From Luscinia megarhynchos (lineage: Eukaryota; Chordata; Aves; Passeriformes; Turdidae), in the NCBI GenBank assembly GCA_034336665.1, contig JAPFBE010000003.1, forward strand, positions 58,385,352-58,449,351: a stretch of DNA of 64,000 nt, given 5' to 3'. This document shows positions 13,501 through 28,500 of this stretch, in pieces (the stretch's first letter is position 1; the number at the start of each line of letters is the position of its first letter). The notes below the pieces were generated by a model that made no database searches, was not told the DNA's origin, and was given only the letters and a program-made list of their open reading frames with translations. Position numbers and translations under genes: made by a program.

Positions 13501-16500
13501 CATTTTATGCAGATCCAATGTATTTATATATCTATAATATACATGCCTACAGCAGCATGTCTATTGACTTTATTCATCTTCATAAAAATGGGAATATCAA
13601 ACACATTAGAATCAGGGGAAAAAGATCTAGAAAAATGAAGGTAGATTTTTTTACTGTTTTAAAATGTGCTCTCTCTTTTGTTAGTAATGAAGAATAAGAT
13701 ACACATTAAAAATTCTGATGAAGATCTAGAACAAGGGCAGATACTGAACCAGAAAGGGTAGAACTCTGGGATAAGAATTAAAAATTAAGTTAATAAATTA
13801 GAGAAAGAATGCAAATCAAACAAACTCAAGACAATAAAAAGACAAAGGATTGCAGAGAAGGAAGTGGACAAAAAGGCAATCAAATGTTTAAATGCTACAC
13901 AAGAACTGCTGGCTAGCTCCCAGAAATGCAGTCAAGAATCTTGATGATGAAACATGAACATCAGACATGAACAAGTGTAGTTTATTCTTCTTTTGCCAAA
14001 GTCTCGCCAAGAAGAACAGCTATGCACAGCTCCAGACATCAAACTTTGGGAAAACAGACACAATGTTCAGTCTCAGAACAGAGACATGGAACTCCTGAAG
14101 TGGGCCCAGTGCAGGGCTATGAAGATGAAGAGGAGATTGGAGCAACTCTCTTATATGAAAGGCTGAGGGACCACAGCCTGCTCAGCCTCAAGGAAAGAAA
14201 ACTGAGAAGGAACCCCATCAATGTCTGTCAGTATCTAAAAGAAGGGTGTTAAGAGGATGGACCAGGCTCTGCTCTGTGGCACTAAGCAATGGGACAAGAG
14301 GCAACAGACAGAAAATAATGCACAGAAAGTTGCACCTGAACATGAGAAAAAAACTTCTTTACTGTGATAGTGACGGAGCACTGGAACTGGATGCCCAGAG
14401 AGGTTGTAGAGTTTCCTTCCCTGGGAGGAACTGTTCAGACACAATCCTGAGTAACATACTCTAGAGGACCCTATTGAGCAGGGAGATTGGATCAGATGAC
14501 CTCAAGTGGTCCCTTCCAAATTACCCATTCTGTGATTCTGTGACATGAAAGAGTCCTGAGGATGACAAGGCAGTCAGAACAGATGGATTATAAGGACAAA
14601 TGCCAGGATTTTTTTTTGTATAAACAAAGGTGTTTTTTTAAAAAAGACATCAAATCCTATTGAGAAGATCATTATAAAGAGAGCAATATCATCCTGAGTG
14701 AAGGTAACATGAGGTACTCAGTTTTGTTTAGAGAAAGATGGATACCATGAAAAGCTCTTCTCATACGAAGAGAATGAAGCAATGCAATAGGCCAATTGTT
14801 TGACAAAAATCAGCTAAGAAGAGACTACACATGTCATCCTGTCCCCATATAAAGAGGTGGACCAGATGATGTGTCAAGGCTATTTTGGTAACATTGTGTG
14901 CTACACCACATGTTGTTCCAGTTACTGTCATACTTACAAAGACACACACTCAGTAATAGGCTGTTATTTCGTGTTAATCTATAGAAAGTGCTGAGAATCC
15001 AAGTAAATATTTGATCTCAAGTAGTCTCTCATCTCTACAGTCTTGTTTTTAGAATAAACATTAATTCTTCTTTGTTGGATTTTGCCATGATCTCTTGTCT
15101 GAGTTCATATTTTGTGTCCATATATCTATTTGGCAGTCTTTGGGGAAATTATTACTTGTTATAATTTATTCTAAAATATAACTATAATTTGGTTAACAGT
15201 TCAAATAAAACATATAGGCAATTATTTCTTTGCTTATTATTTCTGGAACAGCTTCAGTAATACATATTGGAGTATGCTAGAGTTTGGCTGAGTACTTTGA
15301 ATTATTAATAGAAATGGAAGGCTGTATGCCAGAGCTGACCAGTTGCCCCAGAAGATGAGAAATAAAATCTGACAAATATGGAAACAAAATCAAAAATATA
15401 AAACAACTTCTCAAAGGCAACAAAAGACAATAGGGCAAGAACTTAAAGGGTGTGACACATAATTGATTTCACGTAGCAGGATGCCTTTACCATCTCCCAG
15501 GGAAGGATACAACTTTCACAGGTAAGTAACTACAGGTTTCCAATACAGAAACAATGGAGCACAATTAGGAAAAAGCAACATTGAATTTCAAGGGACCAAG
15601 ACTGTTAAGCAGTAATTGGTAGCAGTTAATTGTGTATTCAAACATTCTGTCAGTTAGTGGGACTGAGAGGCAAACTCCAGAAGAAACAACAGCCCAGTAG
15701 AGAAGGCTGCAAGAATAGAATCTCAAACGGGCATCATAAGGGCTACTACCTTTTTATGTCACCTTCCAAGTGAGCACAAAGTCACATGTTTCTCTTTTTC
15801 TGTCTTCCCTTTTTCACTTGGAAATATTTTTCATGTGTGCCATAATAAGGGCAACACTAGGTCCCTCAAATCTAGTATCCTGTCTCCAGGAGTAGTTAGA
15901 TGCTTGAAATGTGTAAGAACAGACAAGTGCACATGGTATTTTCCTCAAGCCACCAACAACTTCCAAACTAGGGGCTGTTTTCCACATCTCCATGCCATAT
16001 GCGTTTTTGTAGAACTCTACCATATGTCCCTTTCCTGATCTTGCCTTCACACGTTGGAGGGTTGGCCAATACAATCTTGCTCATCCTTGTTGTCTTTTTC
16101 TGAACTTATGGCAGTTCAGGCTCTACCCACCTCGAGATGGAGGACCAAAACTGAACAGTGTTAAGGACATGTGGATTTGTACAACAGCAAAAAGAGGTTC
16201 TCTGCTTTTTTCTGTTTCTTCTCTAGTAATTCTTGATTTGCTTTTTACATTTGATTTGCTTTTTACAAGTGCTCCTGAGCTCTGAACTGCTATCTTAACA
16301 AAACCCTCTATTGTGAAAACAAAATAATGCTAGAAAGATTTCTCATCACGCCCATCTTATTTGATGTAGAATTAGGATTTTTTCTTTCTCCTATCTCCTA
16401 CAAATTAATCCATATTGAATTTCACCTGTTATTTCTATCACATTCAGAATTGCAGTCCTTCTCGTAATTCTTCATGGTAAATCCTTCCTACCATGAATAA

Positions 16501-19500
16501 TAAGTACTATCATCAGCACTATTACTTCAGTGTTAATTAGTTTTTCAGTTTTTTTCATGACGTGCTGTGTAGCACAGGTTGCCATAGGTTTTTCCTCATA
16601 GCTCCTCCTCCACTAGAAAATCCAGCCATTAACTGATAAATGGAAATGTCTTGAAAAAGTTCTGAAAAAGGCCATGGTACAGAAAACCTAGAGTCTTGCT
16701 CAGGTCCTATTTAATTGAATAAGTAAGGTTATATTAAACACAATTCAGTTAAAATTAGTTTTTGCAATTCTTAAATTAAAATGTCATTCAGAAAAGAAAA
16801 ATCAATGATAACGATCTTCAAGGCATGAAATCTTTCAATATAAATATGGCCATAAAACACTGTACAAACCTCATACAACTTTCTATACATTTAAAGCTAT
16901 CAATATTCATAAATATATTTCACCACAGCTGAGAAAAGAAATTAAACTGCTGGGTCAGACAGAAGACAATTCTTAGATTGATAACATGCTCAGGTTACTG
17001 GTATCCTGCATTCATGAAGAATGACCCCTGGTACTTAATTATAATAATTTAGCAATACAAGGTGTTACATAGCACAGCAACTTAAAAGGCTTTTAGAAAT
17101 AGCAGTCAAGATCTCAATTTAGGTATCTTTTGGAAGCACTGAGGGAAGATACCTCCTTCACTCCCAAATTAGTAAACTAATTTTAACTACTTTTAACAAA
17201 ATCTCAGAAGATTTACCTTCTAAAACATCAGATTCAGATTGGGGTTTTTTTTTCTGCAAAGGCCTGAAAGAAAGTGGCCCAGTCTGACCCTTCTGCAGTT
17301 TATAAAGTATGAGAAGATTCAGCCTCAAGTTGTATAATTAGTTCCAAGATTTTAACTCCAACTAACTTTATTAAATTTAATATTTTTAAGAGGTAATTTT
17401 TCCTTCAGTTACAAAAGGAGGTAACTGAAGTTTTCTACCCTGTTGATATCCTTGACTTGGCTTCTTTAGTGAAGTAAATGTTTTAACCTCTTGGTAATAA
17501 ATAAAAGTGTTTCCCTACATAGGGAAGTTGATCTGTGTTAAATGAGGACAGGGAGATTAGATCATTCATTCTGTTTGAATTAATTTGGAATAAAATGTTT
17601 ATTCTGGGACAGAGAATTCACGCAGACACTAAATCAGGAATAGCTTCTTGTGCTGATGAAATCAAGCCATTCTATCATATGCAAATATTCTGGGCATTTT
17701 CTCTTTTGATAGCGAACTTTAGAGATTCCTAAAGGTAATTAAAATGAACCCACAAATGCTTTTATTTAGCACTAATTGGTATATTTTTAGTAATTGGCTG
17801 AAGAAGCTAAAGTTATAATGATAACAGAAAGCTTGGCACAGCAGCACAAAAATGTCTGAAGATCTGCAGTTTACACCTGCTTTATTAGTGTCAAAACGGA
17901 GAATGGTTTAGCTGCATGTGGAAGTTCTGCATGTACCATTCTCTTGGACAGGAGAAGAATTAAATACTCTGGGTCTCTTCAGATTGGAGAGAAAGCAAGA
18001 GTGACTGAAGTTTGCCAAGTCATGAAGGTGATGGTTAAGGTGAATGCAGAACTGTTACTCTCCCAAGCCTGCAATGCTAGAATAAGGGGCATCGGATAAA
18101 CCTGTTAAGAGATCAGTTGATCACAAAAAATCATGAGCTTGTGAGTTTGTTGTGGAGATGCACAGATTCAAAGAGGCACCAGATAAACTTGCAGACAACA
18201 CTGCCATAAAAGAAGATTTAAAGCCTGAGGAAGGGATGCCCTCTGCAATATCCCCAGCAAAACAAGTGTAAATATTGAGAAAGTATGAAAAGAAAGACAA
18301 AGAAGTGGACAGGCTCACGTACATTTCCAAAATAACCTCTCCTGTTGCCCCTTCTGGGGATAGAATTCTGAGTTAGTCATACAAGAGGTTTATCACTGCA
18401 TCTCTGTATGATGCTGAGCAGAAGCTGGAAATATTAGTGAAGTCCAATTACTGAACTGGAATGATCATACTCTATTTCTGGGTTTCCTCTGTAGAGGGAA
18501 ATTCCATCTACTGAGATATCCACAGTGTAGAAACCCTGTTAATTCCTCAAAAGTATAATTCAGCATGCTAGTAAGATTCAAATTAATTTTAAAACAAAAG
18601 TACAACTACATTCATTCCTTCTCAAGTACTTGCTCTATGACTATTTAAGAACATTCTGGAAAAATTAATGAGTGATAGCAGATTACAAAACAAAAAAACC
18701 CCATGTGCTGCAGCACAATTATATGAACCTCTTACCTTTTGGGTAAATGTCCTTCAGAGGCACATCTCCAGGTGCTAAAATTCTGACTATTTGATTAGAA
18801 GCCAATAAAGTAACACAATTGGTTTGTTTTGCAGCTCCTGTTTTCCTCTGGGCTCCATAATAAAGTGGATCAGAAGGAGAAGCACGTTTGTGACTCAGAG
18901 AGGAGTTTCTTTTCCAGCTATACACTTCACTGGGAGACTGCAAAAGAGAAGGTGTCTACTGAAGAAAACATTACTATTATTAAATCTAGGAACAAACACT
19001 TCTTGATAAGTTCCACTTCTTATTTAATTTCACATAAAATGTGGCTATTGTGGTTACATCTTACGCTACCACGTGTCAATGAACGACCCAGATTATTTTG
19101 TCAACAAAAACTCCTATAGGGGTGAAAACTTACAAACCATCTACATGAGTTTTAGGCATCAAGATGCTCTGAAGATCCGAAATTGAATCAACTTTTTTTT
19201 TTAATTGAACCAGGAGCAAAAAGCATTGAAATAATCTATTTTGGAATCAAATGATCTAAAAACTGTTAGGTTTCCACTAATATAGATAAATACAAACAGG
19301 TATTTCAGTAATAAATTCAAAGCAAAGCAATAAGGCTGGAACTTAGCTCCAGGTTCAGAGATTTAAGTATATGTCTCCACATGAAAGCCATTGGCTGCAT
19401 CTCCCACTATGGTTGAAAGAACCTGGTGAAAAAAATCATCTTGAAGGTCTCAGTGTTTGGTAAACTGAGCAATTCTACTACGTATAAGAGCTCAGAGTTC

Positions 19501-22500
19501 ATATTAAACACCTACACCACCAGTACTAAATACTGAATATGAAGTTTTGCCCCATCACTCTTACACCCAACCCTTAGTAGTTCCTCTTTGAAATTCACAT
19601 GGATATCTAAAACTGTGTATGAAAAAAGATGGTACCTTGCTCTAAATCAGGCAGAGCCAAAAGTGCTTCACCACTTGCACTGGTGTGTTAGTATTGAAGT
19701 GTGCAGCTTCTTTACTACTCCCTCCTCTAGACCACCTCCCTTTCCCAGCAATAAACTTACATGTATTGTAAGTACTATGAAAAGCTTGAATAAACCATCT
19801 GGTAATATAAAACCAAGAAAAACTCAAAAGCTAATTGCAAAGACTGTATTATTGACAAGAACATATTTTTTAATCATTTTGGATTGCAAAGAATTTTCTT
19901 CTGCCATTTAGCTTTCCCAAAATGCATGTCTGTTAACAGTTATATTTTCTAATTGCCCCAATTTATTAAATAAACATGACATAACAATTATTTATTCCAT
20001 AATCATTACCCTTTTTATGCACCATTAGGCAGCAAATATAAAAAAAAGTCCAAAGAATTAAACATACTGCTTGTATTTTCCCTTGTATTTGTCTTTACTC
20101 CTTGCAACAGCCTTAGTCATTAAACTGCTAAGTTTCACTTTCTTTTCTGGTCCCTTTTCTAACTGTGTCATGGCAGTGAGCACACTTACATGCTGTATTT
20201 ACATTAAGATACATTATTCAATAGTGAAGAGGTTTTATAGTTTTGCTATAATTTTCTGTATATTTTTTTTCTTTTTCCTTATCTAGTCTTGCTACCTGCT
20301 GCACACCGGGCAAGAAGTTCACACTTATCCTTTTTCTCAAAGGTTATGCTTAATTAACAAACTTAATTAAAAAACATTATTTTAAAAATATTACTCTAGC
20401 CAGCATTGTTCAGAGCTCACAAAAAATGAATTTTGTCTGTGCTAGACATTGTATTGTCCCACTTTGTATTACCTAAAAAACCACTGACATCCCTCTGGAT
20501 TAGACTACTATAAAAAATGGTGTACACTACATGAATTTTTCCCTTGCTGTAATACCCTTCTTTCCAAATCATTTGGTAAACAGGTACTTAACAAGTTACA
20601 GAATAAATGAGACCATATTATTTCATTGAACAATAATGCTGAGTATTTACCAAGAGGTCTGGGAAACCAATAACAATAGTAGCATAATTATGCTCATCTG
20701 AGAAGATCCTGTTGGGGGAGCTGATCTTTTGTCCCACAGCTGCACTGAGGTTTTCAGAAGATAACTGGTCAGTTGAAACTGCTTGAGGCACACACAGTTC
20801 TGACACTAAACAGGATAAAATTAAACAAAATGAAAGTCATTACATCCAGATGTGCAACAGGAAACAATATTAACTGTAAGAGTGCTGAGCACTGAACATT
20901 GGCTATTACTTTGAGCATAAAATTACTAAAAAGCAGAAGATCTGATTATACTATACTGCAACACAGAGGAGAAGGAAGTAATTCTATTTTTGTAAAGTCA
21001 AGTATTTAAAATCAGGAAATACTAGCTTTGTAGTTGCTTATACCACTTAATTTTGCCTTCTACCATACAAATGAGGCAGGAAGCCTATGGAATAGAACAG
21101 AACATTATGTGATCTCATTGAAAGTTGTTATAATGCAAATGCACCAAAAGACAAAACATAGATTTGCACAGGTGTCAATGTGACATTTCTTGGTGAGTCT
21201 CTTGCTATCTTTGCAATTTAAATAATGTTGTTTGTAATGCATTTCTGTTAAAATAATGGTCTGGTTTTCTTCGTCTTTAAGCTAAGAAAAATTAAATTTT
21301 ATTCTGTGCATCTGTGAGAGCCCTTTACCCTGCCTCCAATTATCAACACAGTCAGAACCAGCTATCTTTAGCTCTACACTGTTTCCACTTTGATGGGCAC
21401 AAGACTATCTTGTTTACATGGCAGTGGGAGAAAATGTGTTCTCCCTCAAAGGATAAATGGTCTGGGTCAGCAGTAAACCCACACCAGTCTACCTTTTTTT
21501 AGTCCTCCTGCCACAGATTTTGCCTCAAAAAACAAGAACAGGCTGAAGATGTTACATTTGGGGTTTGCTGGATGATTTGGAAAAAGGTAGACAGGGGATA
21601 TGATAACATTTCAGACTGGAAGAGAAGAAACAAGATAAGAAAAGATAAAAATAGCACAGAAAGCATGCAGCAATAAACTGCACACAAATACTCTGAGACT
21701 GGAAATTATAATAACATTTCTATCCATCTGAGGGATGATACTCCAGAACGGTTTCTAAATAAGGCAGTAAGAGGAAGGAAACTACTGTGCTCTGATAGCA
21801 CTTGATAAGTTGGTAGAGTAAACTGTACAAGAATTAAAAAGGATTCTGGATATTTAGGCTATGGTTAGTTTTTGGTATCCACCTGGTTGCTGTTTATGTA
21901 AACGAAGCCCCATTATTCTTCAATAATATTTGTTTGTACCATGTTTACACTGTGATAATCTAATTTTTCTTATTTACACTAGCCACAAGAACCAGAGCAA
22001 AACTTGTTCCTTCTTTAAGAGATATAAAGTGGTTTCTCTATTTGCCTCCTCTGTCTCTCTGATACATAATGACCAAAACTGTTGAGATGCACATGCACTT
22101 CCAGTCTTATTAAACCAAGTGGACTAAAGATTTTGTGCACTGTGATCAAACGCTCAGGGTTGAAAATGCTATCAGATTTGAAGATAGACAGATCTTACCA
22201 GGCAGAATGATAACCACTGCAGATTTCTTTCTTACTGTAAGGAAAGACATACCTCAATGCCTGGCACCCCATCTCGGAATTTTACTGATCAAATGCCCCC
22301 TATCTTTTAACACAAATGTGATGGCCCTAATTGTCTCCTGCATGCTATCAACAGAACTACAGAAACTGTGACTTCTGCTCTGTTTTAACAGCAAGTGTTT
22401 TCATTTTTCTAAGGGGTGGGAAATGTTTTCTAGCTCATCTGAGTTGAGTAGCAGGCCTGCAACAGTCTACAGCCTGGAACCATTAGTATATTTGTTCCCT

Positions 22501-25500
22501 TCTATTCCTGTTCTAATTCCTGCCGAGTCATCTTTCTTCCTTTTCCGTTCTACATGCTTGTCTGGTGGCTGAGAGTCCATGACTGAGGGTCTTGGATGCT
22601 ACAATGAAACAAAAATGCTTTATTCAAGCAACCTGAAGTTTGAGCATGGAATGTGCCACGCCTTGTGAAAAGTTGTTATTATTAACCAAACATGATAAGG
22701 GGGCAAAAACAGAATCAGAAAGATGGTTACTCAGACCTTTAAAGAGTTTTGTTTGTTCAGCTGCAAACAGAAATGACAGAAAGAACAATAAAAAGGAACT
22801 AGCCAAGCTTGCATTCAGTACCTGCTGTTAAGCCAAATCCCATGTCAGCTGGCTCTTCACTCAATGCATACAGCTGGCAAACCTCATTGTCTTGAGCTTC
22901 CATATGGGCACGCTTGGTTAAAAGAAATTTCCTGTAAAAGATACACATTTATAATGATTCCCGATTACACTTGTCACTCTAAACAGGACTTTTATCTTCT
23001 GAAACAGTGAAAACATTTTACATTTTTATAAACAAGGTTATCAACACCTTTTGCTAAAATAAATATAATTTCCCAAACATCTGTGAGATAGGAAAGGGTA
23101 GGCCAGCAAGTGACAGATTTGTCTTCTGGTAACTATTTACACACTTTCATTTGCTCTGCATTTACAAAAATGAGACAGCGGAGAAACATCGCTTTCATGT
23201 AATCATGAAAGTAAAGGAAGCAAGCACTAACTCTGGATAACATGTCTCTATTTCCAGATATAGGTCCACCAACATTCTGATTTCTAAAGACCAATATCAG
23301 CTCAGTAAAATTAATATTAACACATATATAATCAAAGCTAGTCTAGACTTTCAGAAGCTGGAATATCCTCTTAGCTTCCTACTCTAAAAGTCTACCTGCA
23401 TTTCCACCACAGCAAATCTGCATCTTAAACATCCTCTTTTTAAGTCCAGCCAGTCTCACAAACAGAAAAAACCAAGTTTGAGACCAGGTGTGAAACTCCT
23501 GAATACAAATGAAACACAAATAAGAAATAATGCCATCAAGAAAACTAGGTGAACTAACTTATTTGTTTCATTTTCCACCAAGAGCCACCGGTCTTCAGCC
23601 ACCAGGAAAACAGCTTTCAGACTGATTGGAAGCGAGATGGTGTGAGTTTGACCCTCCAATACATCCAGTACAATGAGGCGGTTTCTATAAAATTGGAAGC
23701 CAAGAAAAGAATAATCAGATAGGGATATACACAAGGAGATCTGATATAACACAATTGAATACAAGGGCATAATTTACTCTCACCCTGTTTCTTTGTAGAA
23801 CACCAGCCAGTTTTTGTGTGAAAACTCTCGGCACATTTTGTAGCTGCTCTGTATAAAAATCCATCATAGGACAATTAGTGTTGGTTAGATTTTCCCCAGT
23901 GAGTTTCCCTGACTCCTCTGAAAGTATACTAGTTTTTTTCCTTTATTTAGAAGAATCCACAGCTTTAATTACCTCTCAAAATGCTATCTAGCTTGTCTTG
24001 TTCCTAGTTATTAATTGTATCATAACTGAGTTCATTATTTTGGACATAATTAATTGTAACAAAATGTTCCTTTATTTCCAGTTCTAGCCCTAAAAAGGGA
24101 TATTTTAAAGACACATCTTCAGAAAATTTATTTATATTTTTTATATCAATATTCAATGCTATTTTATGTGTAAGACATTTAAACATACATAAGAGTAAAC
24201 AATTAAACACTTGGGCTGTAAAACCAGGAAAAACTTAATGAACCTGTTTTTCCAACACTGACACTTGCTTTTTAAAATACTTGTTATAATAGGGGCAGGT
24301 GCTGTTCCTCACCGTCTCCTCTTTGTTGCTCCACCAAGATGTTCTCTTAGGAGAGTCTTGAGCATCTGGTGAGACTACAAGTCGGCGAAGGGAACTGTTG
24401 CCTGTATCCAGCAACAACACAACATTGCTCTGTAAATGAAAAGCAGATCCATGTACATCTCAAGCTCGTTTAAGAGACTACAACAAATCTATCTGAAGGA
24501 CTTCTGCGACTCAAGCCACTTAGAATATCTTGAAAAGATGATCTAGATTTTGTTGCAAAACATAAGCTGGATTTTCTTGGCTCATTTCAAAGTTCATAGA
24601 GAAACCGAATTGAAGAGGTTGAGTACATGCAAGGACTGGAATGATATGACAGTTTTGCCACAGCATTTTATCTACACATCTCAAATTCGCTTCTGCATAA
24701 CCTCTAGGAACCGGACTAGTATGGCTTACATGTCTAAGATGGAGCTACAGATAAGAGACATACCAATTAGTTCTGACAAGTCACTAAAATATTTCATTTC
24801 AGTTTTTATGCTTTCTTACCATTTTTCTGTTGTACCTATTGCTTAAGTCTCACTGAAGGTGACAAACTGGTGAAATAAGAAATGGCTTAGTGCCTTCTCT
24901 CCAAGTTCACACTCCTGATACTGTGGAGCCACAGTAAGTATCACAGGGTGTGACAATCCTTCTGTGGCCTGCATTCTCTGACAGCTTATACTGTCAGAGG
25001 CAGGACAGCTGTTGGAGGACAGCAGGATGACTCAAAAAGATGGGAGACCAGAAGCAGACAGGGATGGTGCAAATCTCCATGTATCACATGAAAATATGTT
25101 GTGCTAAATTTTGAACTTCTTCAGATTTCTCATTTGTTACTCAATGCCCAAGGGTCAACATATACTATCAAATGATGGGGGCTTTTTAAACATTTCTTTT
25201 TGCAAAGGAGTATAGCTGCTCCTAATGTGTTTAACTAAGAATTCAAGACAATAGTCATTCACAACCTTAATTGCATAAAATGAAATTCAAAAGGTACAAA
25301 GGAATAAGTTAATTAAGCCTTGGGTTCAATTATTTGTTTGCCATTCAAGGAAACATCCAGTTCTGCAAGGACATTAGGTTCTGTGAGGACTTACTAAAAG
25401 TAAACTGCCTACGTACAACATGTGCAATAACGCACAATAGACGTTAAGGAAGTAAAACATAAATTCCCATGAATTCCCCTAAATAAAACAAATACAAACA

Positions 25501-28500
25501 ATCTGAGTCACAGCAGTTTTGTTCTTTTTGGGTACTCTTCATACTTTCACTAGAAATATTTTTGAGACTTGACTTTAATAATGACAGTAATTTGAAGCTA
25601 AATATGGTAAAGTATTTAAAATATTATCATGTTATTTGGAGCATTTGGGAATTTCAGTTCAAGTTCAATGTTTCTAAAAAAAGAAGCTTGCTTATGTATT
25701 TTAAACTGAAATTATAGAAATATGGTTCAGGAAAAAAATAGGACATTTGCTTTGATTTTGGTTTTCTGCCATATTTAATTTATACAATTCTGAAACAGCA
25801 TTACCCTTCCATGTGAGATAAAGAACACATACGAATCAATTACATTCTTCCACTTAGTGTTAAATTTATGAGACCAGTTGGTAATATAAAAAGCTTCTCT
25901 ACTCCACCCCTTTTGATGTTAATGGTTTCCTTCTGTGCTAAGTGACTGATGTATATTCTGTCTGTGTTCAAGAATAGATTTTTACGTCACTTGTGAACAC
26001 ATCCAAGAGCAGCTCTGGCAACTCTTCAAGTGGGCTGGGAGAAGACGTTGGTGTGCAATTCTGCTCTGTTTGTTCCTGACTGGGAGAAAAGTAACCTTTG
26101 GGCGACCTCTCGACCCCAGTGTCTGGAATTCCAAACTCTGGACAGATGCAATAACCAATTTTGTGAAGCAGTGTGCCTTTATTTTTAGTTACTGCAAAGT
26201 TTCCCTTTCCTTACTGCTGTTTTTATTTTAGCCAGCATTTTCCTCTAAAAAGTTCTCAAACCAAACAGGGCTGTGACTTCATTTTGCTGGTATGGGAAGT
26301 TGTTCCTTATGGTTTTGCAGACAGAGAGGAGAGCTTGGGGAAGTTTCAGAGTGGGACACTGCAAGTAACTCAGTTTAAAATTCTTGCATTCTTCTCCCCA
26401 AACTCAGACCAGTTTTGATCTGTTCTGCCCTCAATGTTCAATGTCCTGAGCAAGCAAGCTTGCAAATACACTGTCTGCTCTAGACTAAGGCTGATCCTTA
26501 GCTTGGCAGGATAATCATACATCCTCTTACCTCCTGTCCCACCTTTTCTATTAGAGCTACTCAAGGATCTCTTGAGTGATAGAAACACAACAACCCTGAC
26601 ACTGTAAATAATAGCAACAGACAGAAACATTAACACACTGCTCATCAGGTTCAACTGGAAAAAGTCTGTTACAAGAACTTATGGTTTGGGGCTCAAACTG
26701 TCACATCTTCAGAGGTAGGGAAATGTATGCAAGTAGGTTGCTGGTGCTTAATTAATGCAAGTGGTGTCTTTCAGATGATTTGGGAGACTTCAGTGATTTG
26801 AGAACGAGTAGTGGTACAAGCTTTGTGCTTATGGAAAATGAGCTTCTCCCATTCTACAGAAAGTGCATACATTTCTATATAAGCAGACCTTTAGTATAAA
26901 GTGTACTTGTAGAAAAGGAAAGTCTTATACAATATCAAAAAAAGAACTAGTTTTTGAAGAAACTATGAAACGACACCCTTTGTTCTGAAGACATACATCA
27001 GAATATCACGGGGACTAGAGGTTACAGAAGTTACTACTACTGTTTCTGGTACTTTCATATTCAGATCCTCACTTGTGCATCATGGCCAGATCACAAACTG
27101 TTAAAAAAGGCCTTCTTTTAAAAACTGGTTGCCATCTCTTACATGTGGTGAGTGAAGTGGATCTCTGTGTCAGTTTGTGTGCCACAGACTCCCTCACTCC
27201 CTTGTTACCAGAGAGCTTTGACATAACTGCAGCGGCACGTGGGACAGGGAAAAGCATTTCCCTCCCTCCCCACCCCACTTCCTGACCAAGAAAGATAAAA
27301 GCAGAGTTAAAGGATGCTGGCAGGACATTGCCTGAACGAAGCTTGTTGTGCTCCCTGAGGTAGCCTTTAGGTTACTCTGTTTGTCCAGTTGAAGCCTTTC
27401 AATACAGAAAAGTGCTTTTTAAAAATCCTGGAAATGTGCTGTTAATTTATGGGCAAACCAATTCTCCATGTGCAGTTTGCTCCTACAACCCCATATAAAA
27501 TAATGCATAAAAGTTATCAACATTTTTTTCTGTCTGTAATTGCTCTTCTGAGCAGTAGATGTGATAGATGCAGAAAGAAAAGTGCATGGGGGAGGGGGGG
27601 CACAAAGCTTTAGCAGGAAATAAGAGTAGGCCCTGAAGTATTTGTGGGGAGGACAGATGGCAGAGGCATTGCTGCTTTGAAAAGATAAATGCAATTCCCA
27701 TCTCACAAAGAAGTTACTTGAGATTTCTGCATAGCCCTTTCAAATTCTATGCGTTTAGTCTGAACAAAAAGAGTCAAAACAGCTTGTACACACTGAGACC
27801 AATGGCCACCATGAGGAATAAAATTATTCACCCTTTCTTCCAAGAAGATGTAAATGTGGCTTAAAATCAGATAAATCTCCCACTTGTGCCATTAAGTTAA
27901 AACCCTGAGGAGTTTACTTTCAGTAAATTTTAATTTAAAAGGACAGGAAGAAATGGTGATTTTTCATTTTATTTCACTGGAGGGCTCTACTGAATCTAAA
28001 TGGATGTCACCTGGGAACAAGATAAAACACACAAACTTATTTGAAGAGCCACAATATCATCATTTCATATTTTCCAATAAGGTTATCATCCATTTAAAAC
28101 TGTTCTTTTTTTATAACTTAGTCAGAAACATTAATCTCCAAAGACCTTTATTAAAAGAAAAAAATTGAAAAAGCTGCTTTTGGTATTGTCTAATTAATGG
28201 GTTATATTGATTATTATGAAATAGCAGCTGTCAACTGGCCCTTTTATTTAATAAATGCAAGTTTTTATTTCTACAAATATTGTTAAAACTTCTTAGTCTT
28301 TCTGCAAATAAACACAGATGAATCTCTAAAGCATCACATACGTTATTTATATTACTAGCTTTTCTTGTTTTGTTTGATGCACCCAGGTTCAACTCTTGTA
28401 GCCTTGCTCAAAATGCAGATGTGCCACTAATCTTCTTAACATCTGAATGCTACAAGTTCTGAGATTATACCTGCCAGTGATCTTAGTATACCCAAATGTA

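Larger units (their letters stand above)
12552..18735 (-). other. VWA8 intron (6,184 nt)
   Basis: GT-AG intron containing a CR1 3' end (14095-14543) and two degenerate pieces of an older CR1 family in opposite orientations (about 15848-16545 and 17950-18230). Confidence 0.8.

Noticed and set aside
19588..19911. 107-codon plus-strand open frame
   Set aside because: Intronic, biased composition, no recognisable motif.
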